Source: Hyphomicrobiales bacterium (GTDB lineage: Bacteria > Pseudomonadota > Alphaproteobacteria > Rhizobiales > Beijerinckiaceae). Taken from it: a DNA stretch of 64,000 nucleotides. The translations under genes were made by a program, and so were the position numbers. The notes beneath the pieces were generated by a model. That model did not search any database. It saw nothing but the letters and a program-made list of their open reading frames with translations, and had not been told where the DNA came from. Of the stretch, positions 18,335 through 27,630 are shown piece by piece. Location of the stretch: contig JAPLOV010000189.1 in the NCBI GenBank assembly GCA_026400565.1, positions 1 to 64,000 on the forward strand, given 5' to 3'. How positions within the stretch are numbered: the first letter of the stretch is position 1; each line of letters begins with the position of its first letter.

Positions 18335-18493
18335 TCAGTCCTCATTCAGCGGCATGGAAGCGGCGCGGTCGAAGCGCGCCCGATTGCTCGGCCAGAGTGC
18401 GTAGACGCACACGCAGGTGAAGATGCCGACGAAGTAGACGAGCCCGACGGACTGGGCGATGCCGGCAAGGTAGGCGTATGTGTTGGCCATCAT
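18335..18493 (-). CDS. ccoQ: cbb3 oxidase subunit IV (CcoQ/FixQ)
   Basis: A 52-residue single-pass membrane protein. It starts with a double ATG after a GAGGTGAG ribosome-binding site and has a transmembrane segment GLVYFVGIFTCVCVYALWP, then a basic/acidic tail ending in NED, as in CcoQ. It lies between ccoO and ccoP with gaps of one and four bases. CcoQ stabilises the oxidase complex. Confidence 0.9.
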   Translation of the reverse strand: MMANTYAYLAGIAQSVGLVYFVGIFTCVCVYALWPSNRARFDRAASMPLNED

Positions 18494-18494
18494 C

Positions 18495-19262
18495 TCACCT
18501 CAGGTTGGCTTTGTTGTCGTAGAGTTTGAAGTCCACCATCGTGCCAAGAACCTGAAGGTAGGCGATCAGGGCATCGGCTTCGGTGACGCGTTTTGGATCG
18601 CCCGCAAACGAGCGGATGATGGCCTTGGGGTAGCGCTTCTCGACGTCGGCAGCACCGGGGTCTTCGGGGTTGATCTGGGCGCGCAGGTCTGCCGCAGCGT
18701 TGAGGATCATTTCGTCGGTATAGGGCACACCGGAGAGACGGTTGACCTTCATGTCGATGGCGATGTCGTTGTATTTGAGGTCGGTTGTCGCCAGCCAGGG
18801 ATAGGCGGGCATGATCGACAGAGGGACCACGGAGCGCGGATCGTTGAGGTGGCGCAGTTGCCACTCATCCGAATATTTGCCGCCGACGCGGGCGAGATCG
18901 GGGCCGGTGCGCTTTGACCCCCACTGGAAGGGCTTGTCGTACATGCTCTCTGCCGCCAGCGAGTAATGTCCGTAGCGCTCGACCTCGTCGCGCAGCGGCC
19001 TGATCATCTGGCTGTGGCAGTTGTAGCAACCCTCGCGGACATAGATGGCGCGTCCGGCCAGTTCGAGCGGTGAATAGGGACGAACCCCCTTCACCCTCTC
19101 GATCGTGCTTTGCAGGTAGAAGAGCGGCGCGATCTCGACGAGCCCGCCGATCGAGATCACGAACAGCACGCCCAGGATCAGGAATATCGAGTTGGTCTCG
19201 AAGATCTTGTGCCTGGCCCAGAGCGAGGTCTTGCGGGGAACAGTTGCAGGTATGTCGGTCAT
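18495..19262 (-). CDS. ccoO: cbb3 cytochrome c oxidase subunit II (monoheme)
   Basis: A 255-residue membrane-anchored monoheme cytochrome c. It has an N-terminal transmembrane helix ([20 protein letters not shown]), the heme site CYNCH near residue 80, and later [11 protein letters not shown] with the likely axial methionine. The same frame is open far upstream over ccoN, but the protein starts at [11 protein letters not shown], 17 bp after the ccoN stop. Confidence 0.94.
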   Translation of the reverse strand: MTDIPATVPRKTSLWARHKIFETNSIFLILGVLFVISIGGLVEIAPLFYLQSTIERVKGVRPYSPLELAGRAIYVREGCYNCHSQMIRPLRDEVERYGHYSLAAESMYDKPFQWGSKRTGPDLARVGGKYSDEWQLRHLNDPRSVVPLSIMPAYPWLATTDLKYNDIAIDMKVNRLSGVPYTDEMILNAAADLRAQINPEDPGAADVEKRYPKAIIRSFAGDPKRVTEADALIAYLQVLGTMVDFKLYDNKANLR

Positions 19263-19279
19263 GAAAGTGTCCTCGCCTG

Positions 19280-20935
19280 TCAGCGGGTTGCGGGGAGGGC
19301 GTCGCCGAGGCTCGCTTCGCGGGCCTCGGGTGCGCCACGCACCGTCATCCAGAGGTTGTAGGCCATGATCAGTGCGCCCGCGAGGAACAGGCCCCCGCCC
19401 AGGGCACGGATCACGTAGAAGGGCTTCATGGCGGCGACCGTCTCGATGAACGAGTATTCGAGGAAGCCGAGCGGGGTGTAGGCGCGCCACATCAGGCCCT
19501 GAAGGATGCCGGAGACCCACATTGCCGTGATGTAGAGCACGATGCCGAGGGTCGAGATCCAGAAATGCCAGTTGACCAGGCGGTCGGAGTAGAGCGACTT
19601 CTTGTTCCAAAGCCAGGGCACGAGGCAGTAGATCGCGCCGAAGGAGATGTAGCCGACCCAGCCGAGCGCGCCCGAGTGCACATGGCCGATGGTCCAGTCG
19701 GTGTAGTGGCTCAGCGAGTTCACCGCCTTGATCGACATGAGCGGGCCTTCGAAGGTCGACATGCCATAGAAGGCGACCGACACGACCATCATGCGCAGCA
19801 CAGGGTCGGTGCGCAGCTTGTCCCAGGCACCCGAGAGTGTCAGCAGGCCGTTGATCATGCCGCCCCATGAGGGCATCCACAGCATGATCGAGAAGGTCAT
19901 GCCGAGGGTCTGGGCCCAGTCGGGCAGGGCGGTGTAGTGCAGGTGGTGGGGACCTGCCCAGATGTAGAGGAAGATCAGCGACCAGAAGTGGATGATCGAC
20001 AACCGGTAGGAATAGACCGGCCGCTCGGCCCGCTTCGGGATGAAGTAATACATGATGCCCAGGAAGCCGGCGGTCAGGAAGAAGCCCACCGCGTTGTGGC
20101 CATACCACCACTGGAACATCGCATCCTGCACGCCTGACCAGACGATGTAGCTCTTGGGCGAGAAGATCGAGACCGGAATGGTCGCGTTGTTGCCCAGATG
20201 CAGCACGGCGATGGTGACGATGAAGCCGAGGTAGAACCAGTTGGCCACATAGATGTGCGGCTCCTTGCGCTTCCAGAGGGTGGCCAGAAAGACGAGCAGG
20301 TAGACCACCCAGACCACGGTCAGCCACAGGTCGGCATACCATTCCGGCTCTGCGTATTCCTTGCCCTGCGTGATGCCGAGCAGATAGCCGGTGCCGGCGA
20401 TGACGATGAACAGGTTGTAGCCGAGGATCACGAACCAGGGCGCGATATCACCGGCCAGGCGCGCACGGGAGGTCTTCTGAACGACATAGAACGATGTGGC
20501 GAGAAGCACGTTGCCGCCGAAGGCGAAGATCACCGCCGAGGTGTGCAGCGGGCGCAGACGGCCGAAGCTGATCCAGGGAAGTTCGAAGTTGAACACCGGG
20601 AAGGCCAGTTGCAGCGCGATGACAAGGCCGACCGTGAAACCGGCAATGCCCCAGAACATCGCTGCGATGGTGGCGAACTTGACCGGGCCCATGTTGTAGT
20701 TGGGCTTTCCGCCGATTTCCTGAGGGATTGCGACCGGCCCGCGGCTGGTGGCGTTGTCGAAGACCTTGAAGCAGGCCCAGCCACTGGCAATGGCGAAGAC
20801 CAGCGCGTGGAAGGCATAGGCAGGATACTCGGTCTTGCCGGCGATGATCAGGGTGAGCAGGGCGAGCGCGCCAAATGCGATGCCGGCCCCCAGATCGGTG
20901 ATCTTCAGTTGTGGTGCGGGAAGTGTGGCTGCCAT
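19280..20935 (-). CDS. ccoN: cbb3 cytochrome c oxidase catalytic subunit I
   Basis: The 551-residue catalytic subunit with about 12 transmembrane helices. It carries the conserved histidines for the low-spin heme and the heme b3/CuB centre in [41 protein letters not shown] and [10 protein letters not shown]. The YGHNAVGFF segment contains the cross-linked tyrosine region of this family. ATG at 20935 is preferred because GAGGGG precedes it; an in-frame ATG at 20962 exists. It is the first gene of ccoNOQP-ccoGHIS, and a perfect FixK/FNR box lies about 90 bp upstream, so expression should rise when oxygen is low. Confidence 0.95.
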   Translation of the reverse strand: MAATLPAPQLKITDLGAGIAFGALALLTLIIAGKTEYPAYAFHALVFAIASGWACFKVFDNATSRGPVAIPQEIGGKPNYNMGPVKFATIAAMFWGIAGFTVGLVIALQLAFPVFNFELPWISFGRLRPLHTSAVIFAFGGNVLLATSFYVVQKTSRARLAGDIAPWFVILGYNLFIVIAGTGYLLGITQGKEYAEPEWYADLWLTVVWVVYLLVFLATLWKRKEPHIYVANWFYLGFIVTIAVLHLGNNATIPVSIFSPKSYIVWSGVQDAMFQWWYGHNAVGFFLTAGFLGIMYYFIPKRAERPVYSYRLSIIHFWSLIFLYIWAGPHHLHYTALPDWAQTLGMTFSIMLWMPSWGGMINGLLTLSGAWDKLRTDPVLRMMVVSVAFYGMSTFEGPLMSIKAVNSLSHYTDWTIGHVHSGALGWVGYISFGAIYCLVPWLWNKKSLYSDRLVNWHFWISTLGIVLYITAMWVSGILQGLMWRAYTPLGFLEYSFIETVAAMKPFYVIRALGGGLFLAGALIMAYNLWMTVRGAPEAREASLGDALPATR

Positions 20936-21024
20936 CTGCCCCTCATGCGTGTGCACAGCCACCGGTTCGGAACGGAAAGGTGACCTGTCTTGACTAGCCT
21001 TGTCGGCTCCGGGCGATGCTGGTG

Positions 21025-21038
21025 TTGATCCAGGTCAA
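21025..21038. promoter_or_regulatory. FixK/FNR box upstream of ccoN
   Basis: TTGATCCAGGTCAA is a perfect TTGA-N6-TCAA site, centred about 96 bp from the ccoN start. With the usual -41.5 placement, transcription of ccoN would start near 20990. The box lies between ccoN and the divergent kinase gene (start 21210), so it might also affect that gene. The FixK-like activator encoded at 24236 is the obvious ligand protein. Confidence 0.85.
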
Positions 21039-21209
21039 GCCCGGCGGCACTTCAGGCCCCGGAAATCTTGGTGCAAGGTCGCCTCCCGCCACCGCATTCG
21101 GAGCATTCCCCAGGGCCAACGACGTGTCACACCGGTGTTGCAGGCGCATGCGGACTTGCGCATGATGCCTGCAGTTCAATCGTTTCATTCGAACTTTCAA
21201 AGGCTTGAT

Positions 21210-23207
21210 ATGTCCCGTCCGATCGAGGTCATCAGAAGCAGCGAGGAGCGATTCTCCAAGATCGTGGCCATGTCGGCCGATGCGATCATCTGCATCGATT
21301 CAAGCCAGATCATCACGCTGTTCAACGAAGGTGCGGAGCGCACCTTCGGCTACGAGGCCACGGAGGTCCTTGGCCGCCGGCTTGACCTGCTGCTTCCCCT
21401 GCGCTTTCGTGCCGGCCACGGCGATCATGTCAGTGGTTTCGCCCGCGGTGGCCCTGCGTCGCGCCATATGGCCGACCGGCAGGCCGTCTTCGCGCTTCGC
21501 AAGAATGGCGAGGAGTTCCCGGCCGATGCCAGCATCAGCAAGATCATGGTCGGCGAGGAAGCCGTCTACACGGTCGTGCTGCGCGATGTCAGCGACCGGG
21601 TCCAGCGCGAGACCGAGCGGCAGCTCGAAGCCCAGCGCCTGCGCCTTGCCATGGATGCGGGCCGGCTCGGAGCCTTCGAGCATGACCAGCGGACCGACAC
21701 GGTGCGCCTGCTCGGCCATGCCGCCGCGATTCTCGGCCTTCAGGCGACGCAGATCGATATCGACACGTGGTTCGAACTCATCCATCCGGACGATGCCGGC
21801 CGCGTGGCCGACAGCATCCGCCATGCCATCTCGGGCGAGCATCAGGTCGAGATCGAATACCGCATCAGGCGGAGCGACGGTGCGCGCCGCTGGGTCAGGG
21901 CCATCGCCTCGCGCGGTGGCCAGAGCGGGCCGTGGCCCAATCTGTTCGGAACAATCCAGGACATCACCGAGCAGAAGGCGCTCCAGCAACTGCTTGAAGA
22001 GCGCGTGGCGGAGCGGACTGCAGCGCTGGAGGCGGAAATCGTGCAGCGGGAGCAGGCCCAGGGCACGCTGGTCAGGGTGCAGCGCATGGAGGCCTACGGC
22101 CAGCTCACCGGCGGTATCGCGCACGACTTCAATAACCTGCTGACGGTGATCGGCGGCAACATGGAACTGGTTGCGGAAAACATTGCCGACCCGCGGCTGG
22201 CCCGGATGCTGAAGCGCGCCACCGATGCTGTCGACATGGGCTCTCGCCTGACGCGGCGGCTGCTGAGCTTCGCCCGGCGCAGCCGGCTTGAGCCCGAAGT
22301 CCTCAACCTCAACGAACAGGTCGTCGGTGTGATCGACCTGCTGCGCCGGACCATCGGCGAAAGCATCGCGATCTCGTCTGATCTTGCCCCCGATCTCGGG
22401 CAGGTTCGGGCCGATGCCAGCGAGATTGAGAATGCCATCCTCAATCTGGCGATCAACGCGCGTGATGCGATGCCCGGCGGCGGGCAACTGGTGATCGAGA
22501 CCGCCAACGTGCTGATCGACGCTGGCTTTCGCGCCGCGATGCAGATCGATGCCATCGCGCCCGGGCCGTATGTCCGGCTCTCTGTGTCCGACACCGGCAC
22601 GGGCATGCCGCCGGAGGTGCTGTCACGGGCCTTCGAGCCGTTCTTTACAACCAAGGAGCCGGGGCGCGGCACCGGCCTTGGCCTGGCCAGCATTTATGGC
22701 TTCGCGCGCCAGTCCAATGGCGGCGCTACCATCGACAGCGAAGTGGGGCGCGGCACGACGATTCATCTGTATCTGCCGCAGGTCGGACCAGGCGAGGAGG
22801 CGGTGGCGCGTCATGACGAGGCTGGACAGACGCAGGCCCTGCCTGGCACGAGCGTGCTGGTCGTCGAGGATAACCCGGATGTGCGGGATGTGGCGATCGC
22901 GCGGCTGCAACGGCTGGGCTACGCCGTGCTCGCCTGCGACAACGGCCCTGCTGCCATCGCCCTGCTGCAAGGCAAGGAGCGGGTCGATCTGGTGTTCAGC
23001 GACATCATGATGTCCGGCGGTATGTCGGGGCACGATGTCGCGCGCTGGGTCACCGAGCATCGTCCGGGCCTGCCTGTGCTGCTGACATCGGGCTTTGCCG
23101 ACAAGGTGGTGGACGCTCTGGCGGCGGACACCCCGCCCCACAAGGTGCTGCGCAAGCCGTATTCCACTGCGGAGCTGGCCCGCGCCCTTGCCGATGTCCT
23201 GCCTTGA
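21210..23207 (+). CDS. hybrid PAS-PAS histidine kinase with receiver domain
   Basis: A soluble sensor kinase of about 665 residues from the chosen ATG. Order: PAS1 (~10-125), PAS2/PAC (~145-260), a short coiled region, HisKA with phospho-acceptor His305 in [16 protein letters not shown], an ATPase domain ([30 protein letters not shown]), and a C-terminal receiver domain with Asp598 in LVFSDIMM. A histidine in PAS1 ([10 protein letters not shown]) aligns roughly with the FixL heme ligand, but the same pattern occurs in heme-free PAS domains, so oxygen sensing is only possible. It has no membrane segment. Position opposite ccoN and beside a response regulator and a FixK gene suggests control of microaerobic respiration. 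Confidence 0.85.
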   Translation: MSRPIEVIRSSEERFSKIVAMSADAIICIDSSQIITLFNEGAERTFGYEATEVLGRRLDLLLPLRFRAGHGDHVSGFARGGPASRHMADRQAVFALRKNGEEFPADASISKIMVGEEAVYTVVLRDVSDRVQRETERQLEAQRLRLAMDAGRLGAFEHDQRTDTVRLLGHAAAILGLQATQIDIDTWFELIHPDDAGRVADSIRHAISGEHQVEIEYRIRRSDGARRWVRAIASRGGQSGPWPNLFGTIQDITEQKALQQLLEERVAERTAALEAEIVQREQAQGTLVRVQRMEAYGQLTGGIAHDFNNLLTVIGGNMELVAENIADPRLARMLKRATDAVDMGSRLTRRLLSFARRSRLEPEVLNLNEQVVGVIDLLRRTIGESIAISSDLAPDLGQVRADASEIENAILNLAINARDAMPGGGQLVIETANVLIDAGFRAAMQIDAIAPGPYVRLSVSDTGTGMPPEVLSRAFEPFFTTKEPGRGTGLGLASIYGFARQSNGGATIDSEVGRGTTIHLYLPQVGPGEEAVARHDEAGQTQALPGTSVLVVEDNPDVRDVAIARLQRLGYAVLACDNGPAAIALLQGKERVDLVFSDIMMSGGMSGHDVARWVTEHRPGLPVLLTSGFADKVVDALAADTPPHKVLRKPYSTAELARALADVLP

Positions 23208-23253
23208 TTGAGGCCAGGATGTCCGACGCGGGGCAGGCCGGTGGGTTCGCCCG

Positions 23254-24036
23254 TCAGGCTGGCTCGACCGGGCATGACAACATGTAACCGACGCCGCGCA
23301 CCGTCTTGACCAGGCGGGGCGCTGCAGGGTCCGGCTCGATCTTGCGCCGAAGCCGCGAGACCATCGCATCGATAGAGCGGTCGAATGGGGTCCAGTCATG
23401 GCCCTTGAGCACATCCATGATCGTGTCGCGCGAGAGCACGCGCTGGGGCCTGAGCACAAGGGCTTCCAGCAGGTTGAACTCAGCCGTGGTCAGCTCCAGC
23501 ATCGCCTTGTCCGGCCCGGTCAGCTCGCGGCTGGCCAGGTCGAGCGTCCAGCCGGCAAACCTCACCCGGCTGCTGGCTCCTGATTGGGGCATGGCCTGCG
23601 GCGCGGCTGCCTTTGCAGGGGCTTCGGCAACGCGCCCTGACGGGGATGACGCTATCGCCTGCACCGGCTGCTGCCGCCGCAGGACCGCGCGGATGCGGGC
23701 CACCACCTCGCGCGGGTGAAAGGGCTTGGTGATGTAGTCGTCCGCCCCCAGTTCAAGCCCGACGACCTTGTCGATCGTATCACCCTTGCCACTGATCATG
23801 ACGATGGGCACGTCGTGGCTGGCCCTGATCTGCCGTGCCAGCACCAGGCCGTTCTCGCCACCGAGCATAAGGTCGAGTGTGACCAGATCGATGCCGTCGG
23901 CTGCCAGCACGGCGGCCATGGCGCGGCTGTCGGCGGCCTCGGAGACGCGGAAACCGTCCAGTTCGAGGCAATCGCGCAGGAGCACGCGCACGGCCTCATC
24001 ATCATCGACCACAAGGATATGGGGTGATTCGGGCAT
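23254..24036 (-). CDS. OmpR-family response regulator
   Basis: A 260-residue two-domain regulator. The receiver domain (~5-120) has the acidic pair in VVDDDEA, phospho-acceptor Asp55 in LVTLDLMLGG and the TKPF lysine near 108. An Ala/Pro-rich linker (~127-150) joins a winged-helix DNA-binding domain (~155-255; LTTAEFNLLEAL, then RSIDAMVSRLRRKIE and VKTVRGVGYML). It faces the hybrid kinase and diverges from the FixK-like gene. FixJ, the usual partner of FixL, has a LuxR/NarL-type output domain, so this is not FixJ. Pairing with the neighbouring kinase is inferred from position only. Confidence 0.88.
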   Translation of the reverse strand: MPESPHILVVDDDEAVRVLLRDCLELDGFRVSEAADSRAMAAVLAADGIDLVTLDLMLGGENGLVLARQIRASHDVPIVMISGKGDTIDKVVGLELGADDYITKPFHPREVVARIRAVLRRQQPVQAIASSPSGRVAEAPAKAAAPQAMPQSGASSRVRFAGWTLDLASRELTGPDKAMLELTTAEFNLLEALVLRPQRVLSRDTIMDVLKGHDWTPFDRSIDAMVSRLRRKIEPDPAAPRLVKTVRGVGYMLSCPVEPA

Positions 24037-24190
24037 CAGCCTTCAGACTTCGACGACGCAGCTTGGCATTGGTTGCGACAGCACGCGATCACGATCAAGG
24101 GGCCGAACGGACGAAGGCTGTTACACACTGTCACACGACCGCACACGATGTTGATCCTCCGTCGCATCCCGGTGGGTTGAACCGGTTAAT

Positions 24191-24204
24191 TTGATCCTCG
24201 TCAA
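24191..24204. promoter_or_regulatory. FixK/FNR box upstream of the FixK-like gene
   Basis: TTGATCCTCGTCAA is a second perfect TTGA-N6-TCAA site, ending 31 bp before the start codon of the FixK-like gene. That is close enough to overlap the core promoter or transcript start, so binding here would more naturally give autorepression than activation. Placement can be tested by mapping the transcript start. Confidence 0.8.
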
Positions 24205-24235
24205 CCCGACGCGCACAAGACGAGGAGACGCCACG

Positions 24236-24949
24236 ATGATCAACATTGCTGCACACAGCTTCCATGATGCCACTGCCATCAAGCTGCCACAGCCTGCCAT
24301 GGCGATCGCACCGATGCTGGCAGCCAGGGGTCTGCACTCCTCCGCCATCCGCAAGGTAGCCTGCAACGAGACCTTGTGGTGCGAGGGCGACGAACGGTCC
24401 CATATCTTCGTGGTGCGCACCGGTGCGGTCTGCCTGTCGCGGACCTTGCCCAATGGACGGCGCATCGTGCTCGATTTCGCCTATCCAGGCGACATCATCG
24501 GCCTTGGGGCCGACACGCAGCCCTGCGATGCCCACACGGTGCAACTGACGCGGCTTGAAGCCATCCCGGTCGCCGCCTTCAAGCGCGCCGTGGCCGAGGA
24601 TCCGGAATTCGGAAGGCAGGCCTCGATCCAGGTCGCCAATGCGCTGAGCGCGGCCTACCAGCATGTGGTGGTCATCTCCAAGCTGTCAGCCAACGAACGG
24701 CTGGCCAGCTTCCTGATGGCGCTGTCGCGCCGCAACGAGGCCCACGGCCTCAGCGGGGCGAGCGTCGTGTTGCCGATGAAGCGGCTCGACATCGCCGACT
24801 TCCTAGGCCTGACGATCGAGACCGTGAGCCGCACCTTCACGCGTCTCCGTGAGGCCGGGCTGATTGCGTTGGATCAACACAACGTCGTGGTTTTCCGCGA
24901 TCTTGCGAGGCTCAGGGCATTGGCTGCGGGCGAAGGCGAGCATGATTGA
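24236..24949 (+). CDS. fixK: CRP/FNR-family transcription activator, FixK-like
   Basis: A 237-residue CRP/FNR protein. The cyclic-nucleotide-binding-like beta barrel spans ~30-150 and the C-terminal helix-turn-helix lies at ~190-216 (LDIADFLGLTIETVSRTFTR). The E..SR recognition residues (ETVSR) are those of FNR/FixK proteins that read TTGA half-sites. The N-terminal cysteine cluster of oxygen-sensing FNR is missing, so it should act as FixK does, with input from upstream regulators. The start at 24236 follows a GAGGAGA site. Its own promoter and the ccoN promoter each carry a matching box. Confidence 0.87.
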   Translation: MINIAAHSFHDATAIKLPQPAMAIAPMLAARGLHSSAIRKVACNETLWCEGDERSHIFVVRTGAVCLSRTLPNGRRIVLDFAYPGDIIGLGADTQPCDAHTVQLTRLEAIPVAAFKRAVAEDPEFGRQASIQVANALSAAYQHVVVISKLSANERLASFLMALSRRNEAHGLSGASVVLPMKRLDIADFLGLTIETVSRTFTRLREAGLIALDQHNVVVFRDLARLRALAAGEGEHD

Positions 24950-25538
24950 AGCCGTATGCGAGACCGGTGCCACAGGCTCCGTATCCCGAATCCGACAACG
25001 GGCGGATGAAGCGATGGACGACGCAAAGCAGTTGTTCAGGATCGTGATCGGCGCCTTCATGAGGGCCGATCTGGCTGCATCCGCCACACGTGACCTGCAC
25101 GACGATGGTCTGGCCGATACGCAGGTCTGCGTGATCGGTGCCGCGGCAGTGCCAGGTGATCCTGCAAGTGATCCTGCAAGTGATCCTGCAAGTGATCCTG
25201 CAAGTGGTCCTGCAAGTGAACCTGCACGTGGTCCTGCACGTGATCCCCGACGCTGCACGGAGCAGCGCCTGTTTGCCGGACAGATGGTCGAGGTCACGGC
25301 CCCGGAGCTGTTCGACCGGGTCTGGCAGGAAACCACCCAGGTTTCATCCAGCGACGCAGGCAAGACACTGGCACCCTGGATGACGCCGGGCCAGTCGAAG
25401 GCGATTCTCGACAGCCTTCGGAGCGGCGCGCTGGTGCTGCTGGTCAGTGCCTCCACCGCCACCGAGCAGGTCCGAGCCTCGCGAATCCAGCTCAACCATC
25501 ACCCGTCGATGGTGCAGGCCTACAGCTTCATGGCCTGA
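24942..25538 (+). CDS. unrecognised protein with DPAS repeat
   Basis: A protein of about 198 residues that I do not recognise with certainty. The start ATG overlaps the end of fixK (CATGATTGA), so it is probably co-translated with it. The N-terminal ~65 residues (helix, then ADLAASATRDLHDDGLADTQ and VCVIGAA) look like one half of the GSP17M/YflT-type stress domain, in which a short helix-strand unit (residue pairing, D..G....I.V) is common; this is a weak resemblance. Residues ~72-103 are a repeat of (D/G/E)PA(S/R). The last ~90 residues end with a strand-like SGALVLLVSAS and a helix. The final 11 bases overlap the convergent leuD-like gene. Confidence 0.6.
   Translation: MIEAVCETGATGSVSRIRQRADEAMDDAKQLFRIVIGAFMRADLAASATRDLHDDGLADTQVCVIGAAAVPGDPASDPASDPASDPASGPASEPARGPARDPRRCTEQRLFAGQMVEVTAPELFDRVWQETTQVSSSDAGKTLAPWMTPGQSKAILDSLRSGALVLLVSASTATEQVRASRIQLNHHPSMVQAYSFMA
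25156..25251. repeat. 12-bp tandem repeat, eight units
   Basis: Units of GTGATCCTGCAA: four identical copies, then GTGGTCCTGCAA, GTGAACCTGCAC, GTGGTCCTGCAC and a decayed last unit. The 12-bp length keeps the reading frame, adding four residues (DPAS) per copy. The identical first four copies point to recent expansion. All neighbouring frames are also open through the repeat. Confidence 0.9.
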
Positions 25539-26214
25539 GGCGGCCTTTGGCCCCGCGTATATTCCAGGCCTGCGAAGGCATGCCGGGTTCCGGGAAGGTC
25601 CAGGGCTGGCTCGTGGCCCGGTTCGCCCGATAATCGGCGATCTCGGCGGTGTGGCGCAATGTCAGGTCGATATCATCCCAGCCGTTGAGCAGTTGCAGCC
25701 GGCGCACGGGATCGATCACGAAAGTGAAGCGCTGTCCGTGGTGCTCCGTGGTGTTCGTCCCGGTCACCGTGATGGACAGAGCCTCCAGATTGACCGTGAG
25801 GCTGCCACCATCGGCGAGCAACCCGAGCAGGGTCTCGGCATCGGCTTCGCTGACCTGTGCCGGCAGCAGCCCGTTCTTCACCGCATTCGAGGCGAAGATG
25901 TCGCCGAAGGACGGGGCGATGACGCAGGTGATGCCGTAATCCCACAGCGCGTAGACCGCCGCCTCGCGCGACGAGCCGGTGCCGAAATTGCGCCGCGCGA
26001 TCAGGATGCGGGCACCTGCATGCCGGGGCTCGTCGAGCGGGATCGCCCTACGGGGCCGGCCATCCTCGTCAAAGCGCAGGTCGTGCAGCAGGAAGCCGCC
26101 ATAGCCCTGCGCGCGTGACCGCTTCATGAAGCGCGCCGGGATCAACTGGTCGGTGTCGACATTGGCGAGGCCCAGCGGGCAGGCAGGTGCGGTCAGCGTG
26201 GTGAACGATTGCAC
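25528..26214 (-). CDS. leuD: LeuD-like small subunit of an aconitase-family hydro-lyase
   Basis: The 228-residue swivel-domain subunit of a 3-isopropylmalate-dehydratase-type enzyme. It has the family start FTTLTAPACPLGLANVDTDQ and the substrate-loop region NFGTGSSREAAVYAL (~75-90). It lies three bases after the LeuC-like gene and closes the long operon from the GntR gene. No leuA or leuB is nearby, and the neighbours are catabolic, so a hydratase of a maleate-type or citraconate-type acid is as likely as leucine synthesis. Annotated by family; substrate unresolved. Confidence 0.8.
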   Translation of the reverse strand: MQSFTTLTAPACPLGLANVDTDQLIPARFMKRSRAQGYGGFLLHDLRFDEDGRPRRAIPLDEPRHAGARILIARRNFGTGSSREAAVYALWDYGITCVIAPSFGDIFASNAVKNGLLPAQVSEADAETLLGLLADGGSLTVNLEALSITVTGTNTTEHHGQRFTFVIDPVRRLQLLNGWDDIDLTLRHTAEIADYRANRATSQPWTFPEPGMPSQAWNIRGAKGRLRP

Positions 26215-26217
26215 GGC

Positions 26218-27630
26218 TCAGCCCTCCAGAGGCGGCAAGTCGCGCACGTCGGTCAGCCTGCCGGTGACGGCAGCTGCCGCGACCATGGCCGGCGACATCA
26301 GGTGCGTGCGGGCACCCAGCCCCTGGCGCCCCCTGAAGTTGCGGTTGGTGGTCGAGGCACAGCGCTCACCGGAGGCGACCAGATCGCCGTTCATGCCCAC
26401 ACACATCGAGCAGCCTGAGTCAGCCCAGGTCAGCCCGGCAGCAATGAAGATGCGGTCGAGACCCTCGACCTCGGCCTGCCGCTTGACCAGGCTGGAGCCA
26501 GGCGAGACCAGGCCCGGCACCAGGGCTTTGCGCCCGCGCAGGACCGCGGCTGCCGCGCGCAGATCCTCAAGGCGGGCATTGGTGCACGAGCCGATGAAGA
26601 TGCGGTCGATCGCGACCTCTTCGAGCGGCATGCCGGGCGCAAGCCCCATATAGTCGAGCGCGCCGGCAACGTAGGCCCGGCGTGCCGCATCGGCGGGCAT
26701 CGCCTCCGGATCGGGCACGCTGCCCGTGATCGGCAGGGCATCCTCGGGGCTGGTGCCCCAGGTCACGGTGGGCGCGACCGCGTTGCCATCGATCAAGATG
26801 TCGCGGTCAAATTCCGCATCCGGGTCGCCGGCCAGTGCCAGCCAGCGGGCCCGGGCCTCGGCAAGGGCCGCGCCCGAAGGAGCGTGAGGACGGCCTGCGA
26901 GCCAGGCGAAGGTGGTCTCGTCCGGTGCCACCATCGCACAGCGCGCGCCGGCTTCGATCGACATGTTGCACAAGGTCAGGCGGCCTTCCATCGACAGGGC
27001 CGAGATGGCCGTGCCGGCATATTCGAGCGCATGGCCCTGCGCGCCGTTGGTGCCGATGCTCGCGATGACATGCAGCGCAAGATCCTTGGCGCTGACATGG
27101 GGCCCAAGGCGGCCCGACACCGAGATGCGCATGCGTTTGGGCTTCCGCTGCCACAATGTCTGCGTCATCAGCACATGCGCCACCTCGGATGCGCCAATGC
27201 CGAAGGCATAGGCCCCGAAGGCTCCGTGCGTCGAGGTGTGGCTGTCGCCGCAGACGATCAGCAGGCCGGGCAGCGTCAGCCCCTGTTCGGGACCGACCAC
27301 ATGGACGATGCCCTGCGCCGGATCATCCAGCCCGAACAGCCGGAACCCATGCCGCGCGGCGTTGCCCGACAGACGCTCGACCATGCCGGCCACTTCCGGA
27401 TCGGCGATCACGGGTCGGCCGCGCGTCGGCACATAGTGGTCGGCGACGCCGAAGGTGAGGCCGGGCTCGGCGACAGCAGCACCGCGCTCGTCGAGCTTTC
27501 GGAAGGCGTGGTGCGAACCCTCATGCACGAAATGCCGGTCGACCCAGAGCAGCGTCTCGCCATCCTCGCGCACGGTGATGACATGCTCGTCCCAGAGCTT
27601 GTCGAAGAGGGTGCGGGGCGCTGCGTTCAT
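26218..27630 (-). CDS. leuC: LeuC-like large subunit of an aconitase-family hydro-lyase
   Basis: A 470-residue large subunit. The 4Fe-4S ligands are visible in GSCTNARLEDL (~350) and SGCSMCVGMNGD (~410), and the active-site histidine in GDSHTSTHGAFG (~130). It differs from typical proteobacterial LeuC: the usual HEVTSPQAF start motif reads HEGSHHAF, and CSMCLAMN reads CSMCVGMN. This suggests a paralog with another substrate, such as a maleate-type acid, as in the dimethylmaleate hydratases of nicotinate fermentation. It overlaps the hydrolase gene upstream by four bases. Confidence 0.82.
   Translation of the reverse strand: MNAAPRTLFDKLWDEHVITVREDGETLLWVDRHFVHEGSHHAFRKLDERGAAVAEPGLTFGVADHYVPTRGRPVIADPEVAGMVERLSGNAARHGFRLFGLDDPAQGIVHVVGPEQGLTLPGLLIVCGDSHTSTHGAFGAYAFGIGASEVAHVLMTQTLWQRKPKRMRISVSGRLGPHVSAKDLALHVIASIGTNGAQGHALEYAGTAISALSMEGRLTLCNMSIEAGARCAMVAPDETTFAWLAGRPHAPSGAALAEARARWLALAGDPDAEFDRDILIDGNAVAPTVTWGTSPEDALPITGSVPDPEAMPADAARRAYVAGALDYMGLAPGMPLEEVAIDRIFIGSCTNARLEDLRAAAAVLRGRKALVPGLVSPGSSLVKRQAEVEGLDRIFIAAGLTWADSGCSMCVGMNGDLVASGERCASTTNRNFRGRQGLGARTHLMSPAMVAAAAVTGRLTDVRDLPPLEG

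Noticed and set aside
21210-21590. Calling the kinase FixL from the PAS1 histidine
   Set aside because: The histidine occurs in many heme-free PAS domains, the FixL arginine region does not align cleanly, and the architecture (two PAS plus a receiver) differs.
24151-24165. Additional FixK box near TTGATCCTCC
   Set aside because: Only one TTGA half-site is present; the partner half is GCAT rather than TCAA.
25156-25251. Possible CRISPR-like array
   Set aside because: The units are 12 bp, contiguous and without spacers, and they translate in frame as DPAS; it is a coding tandem repeat.
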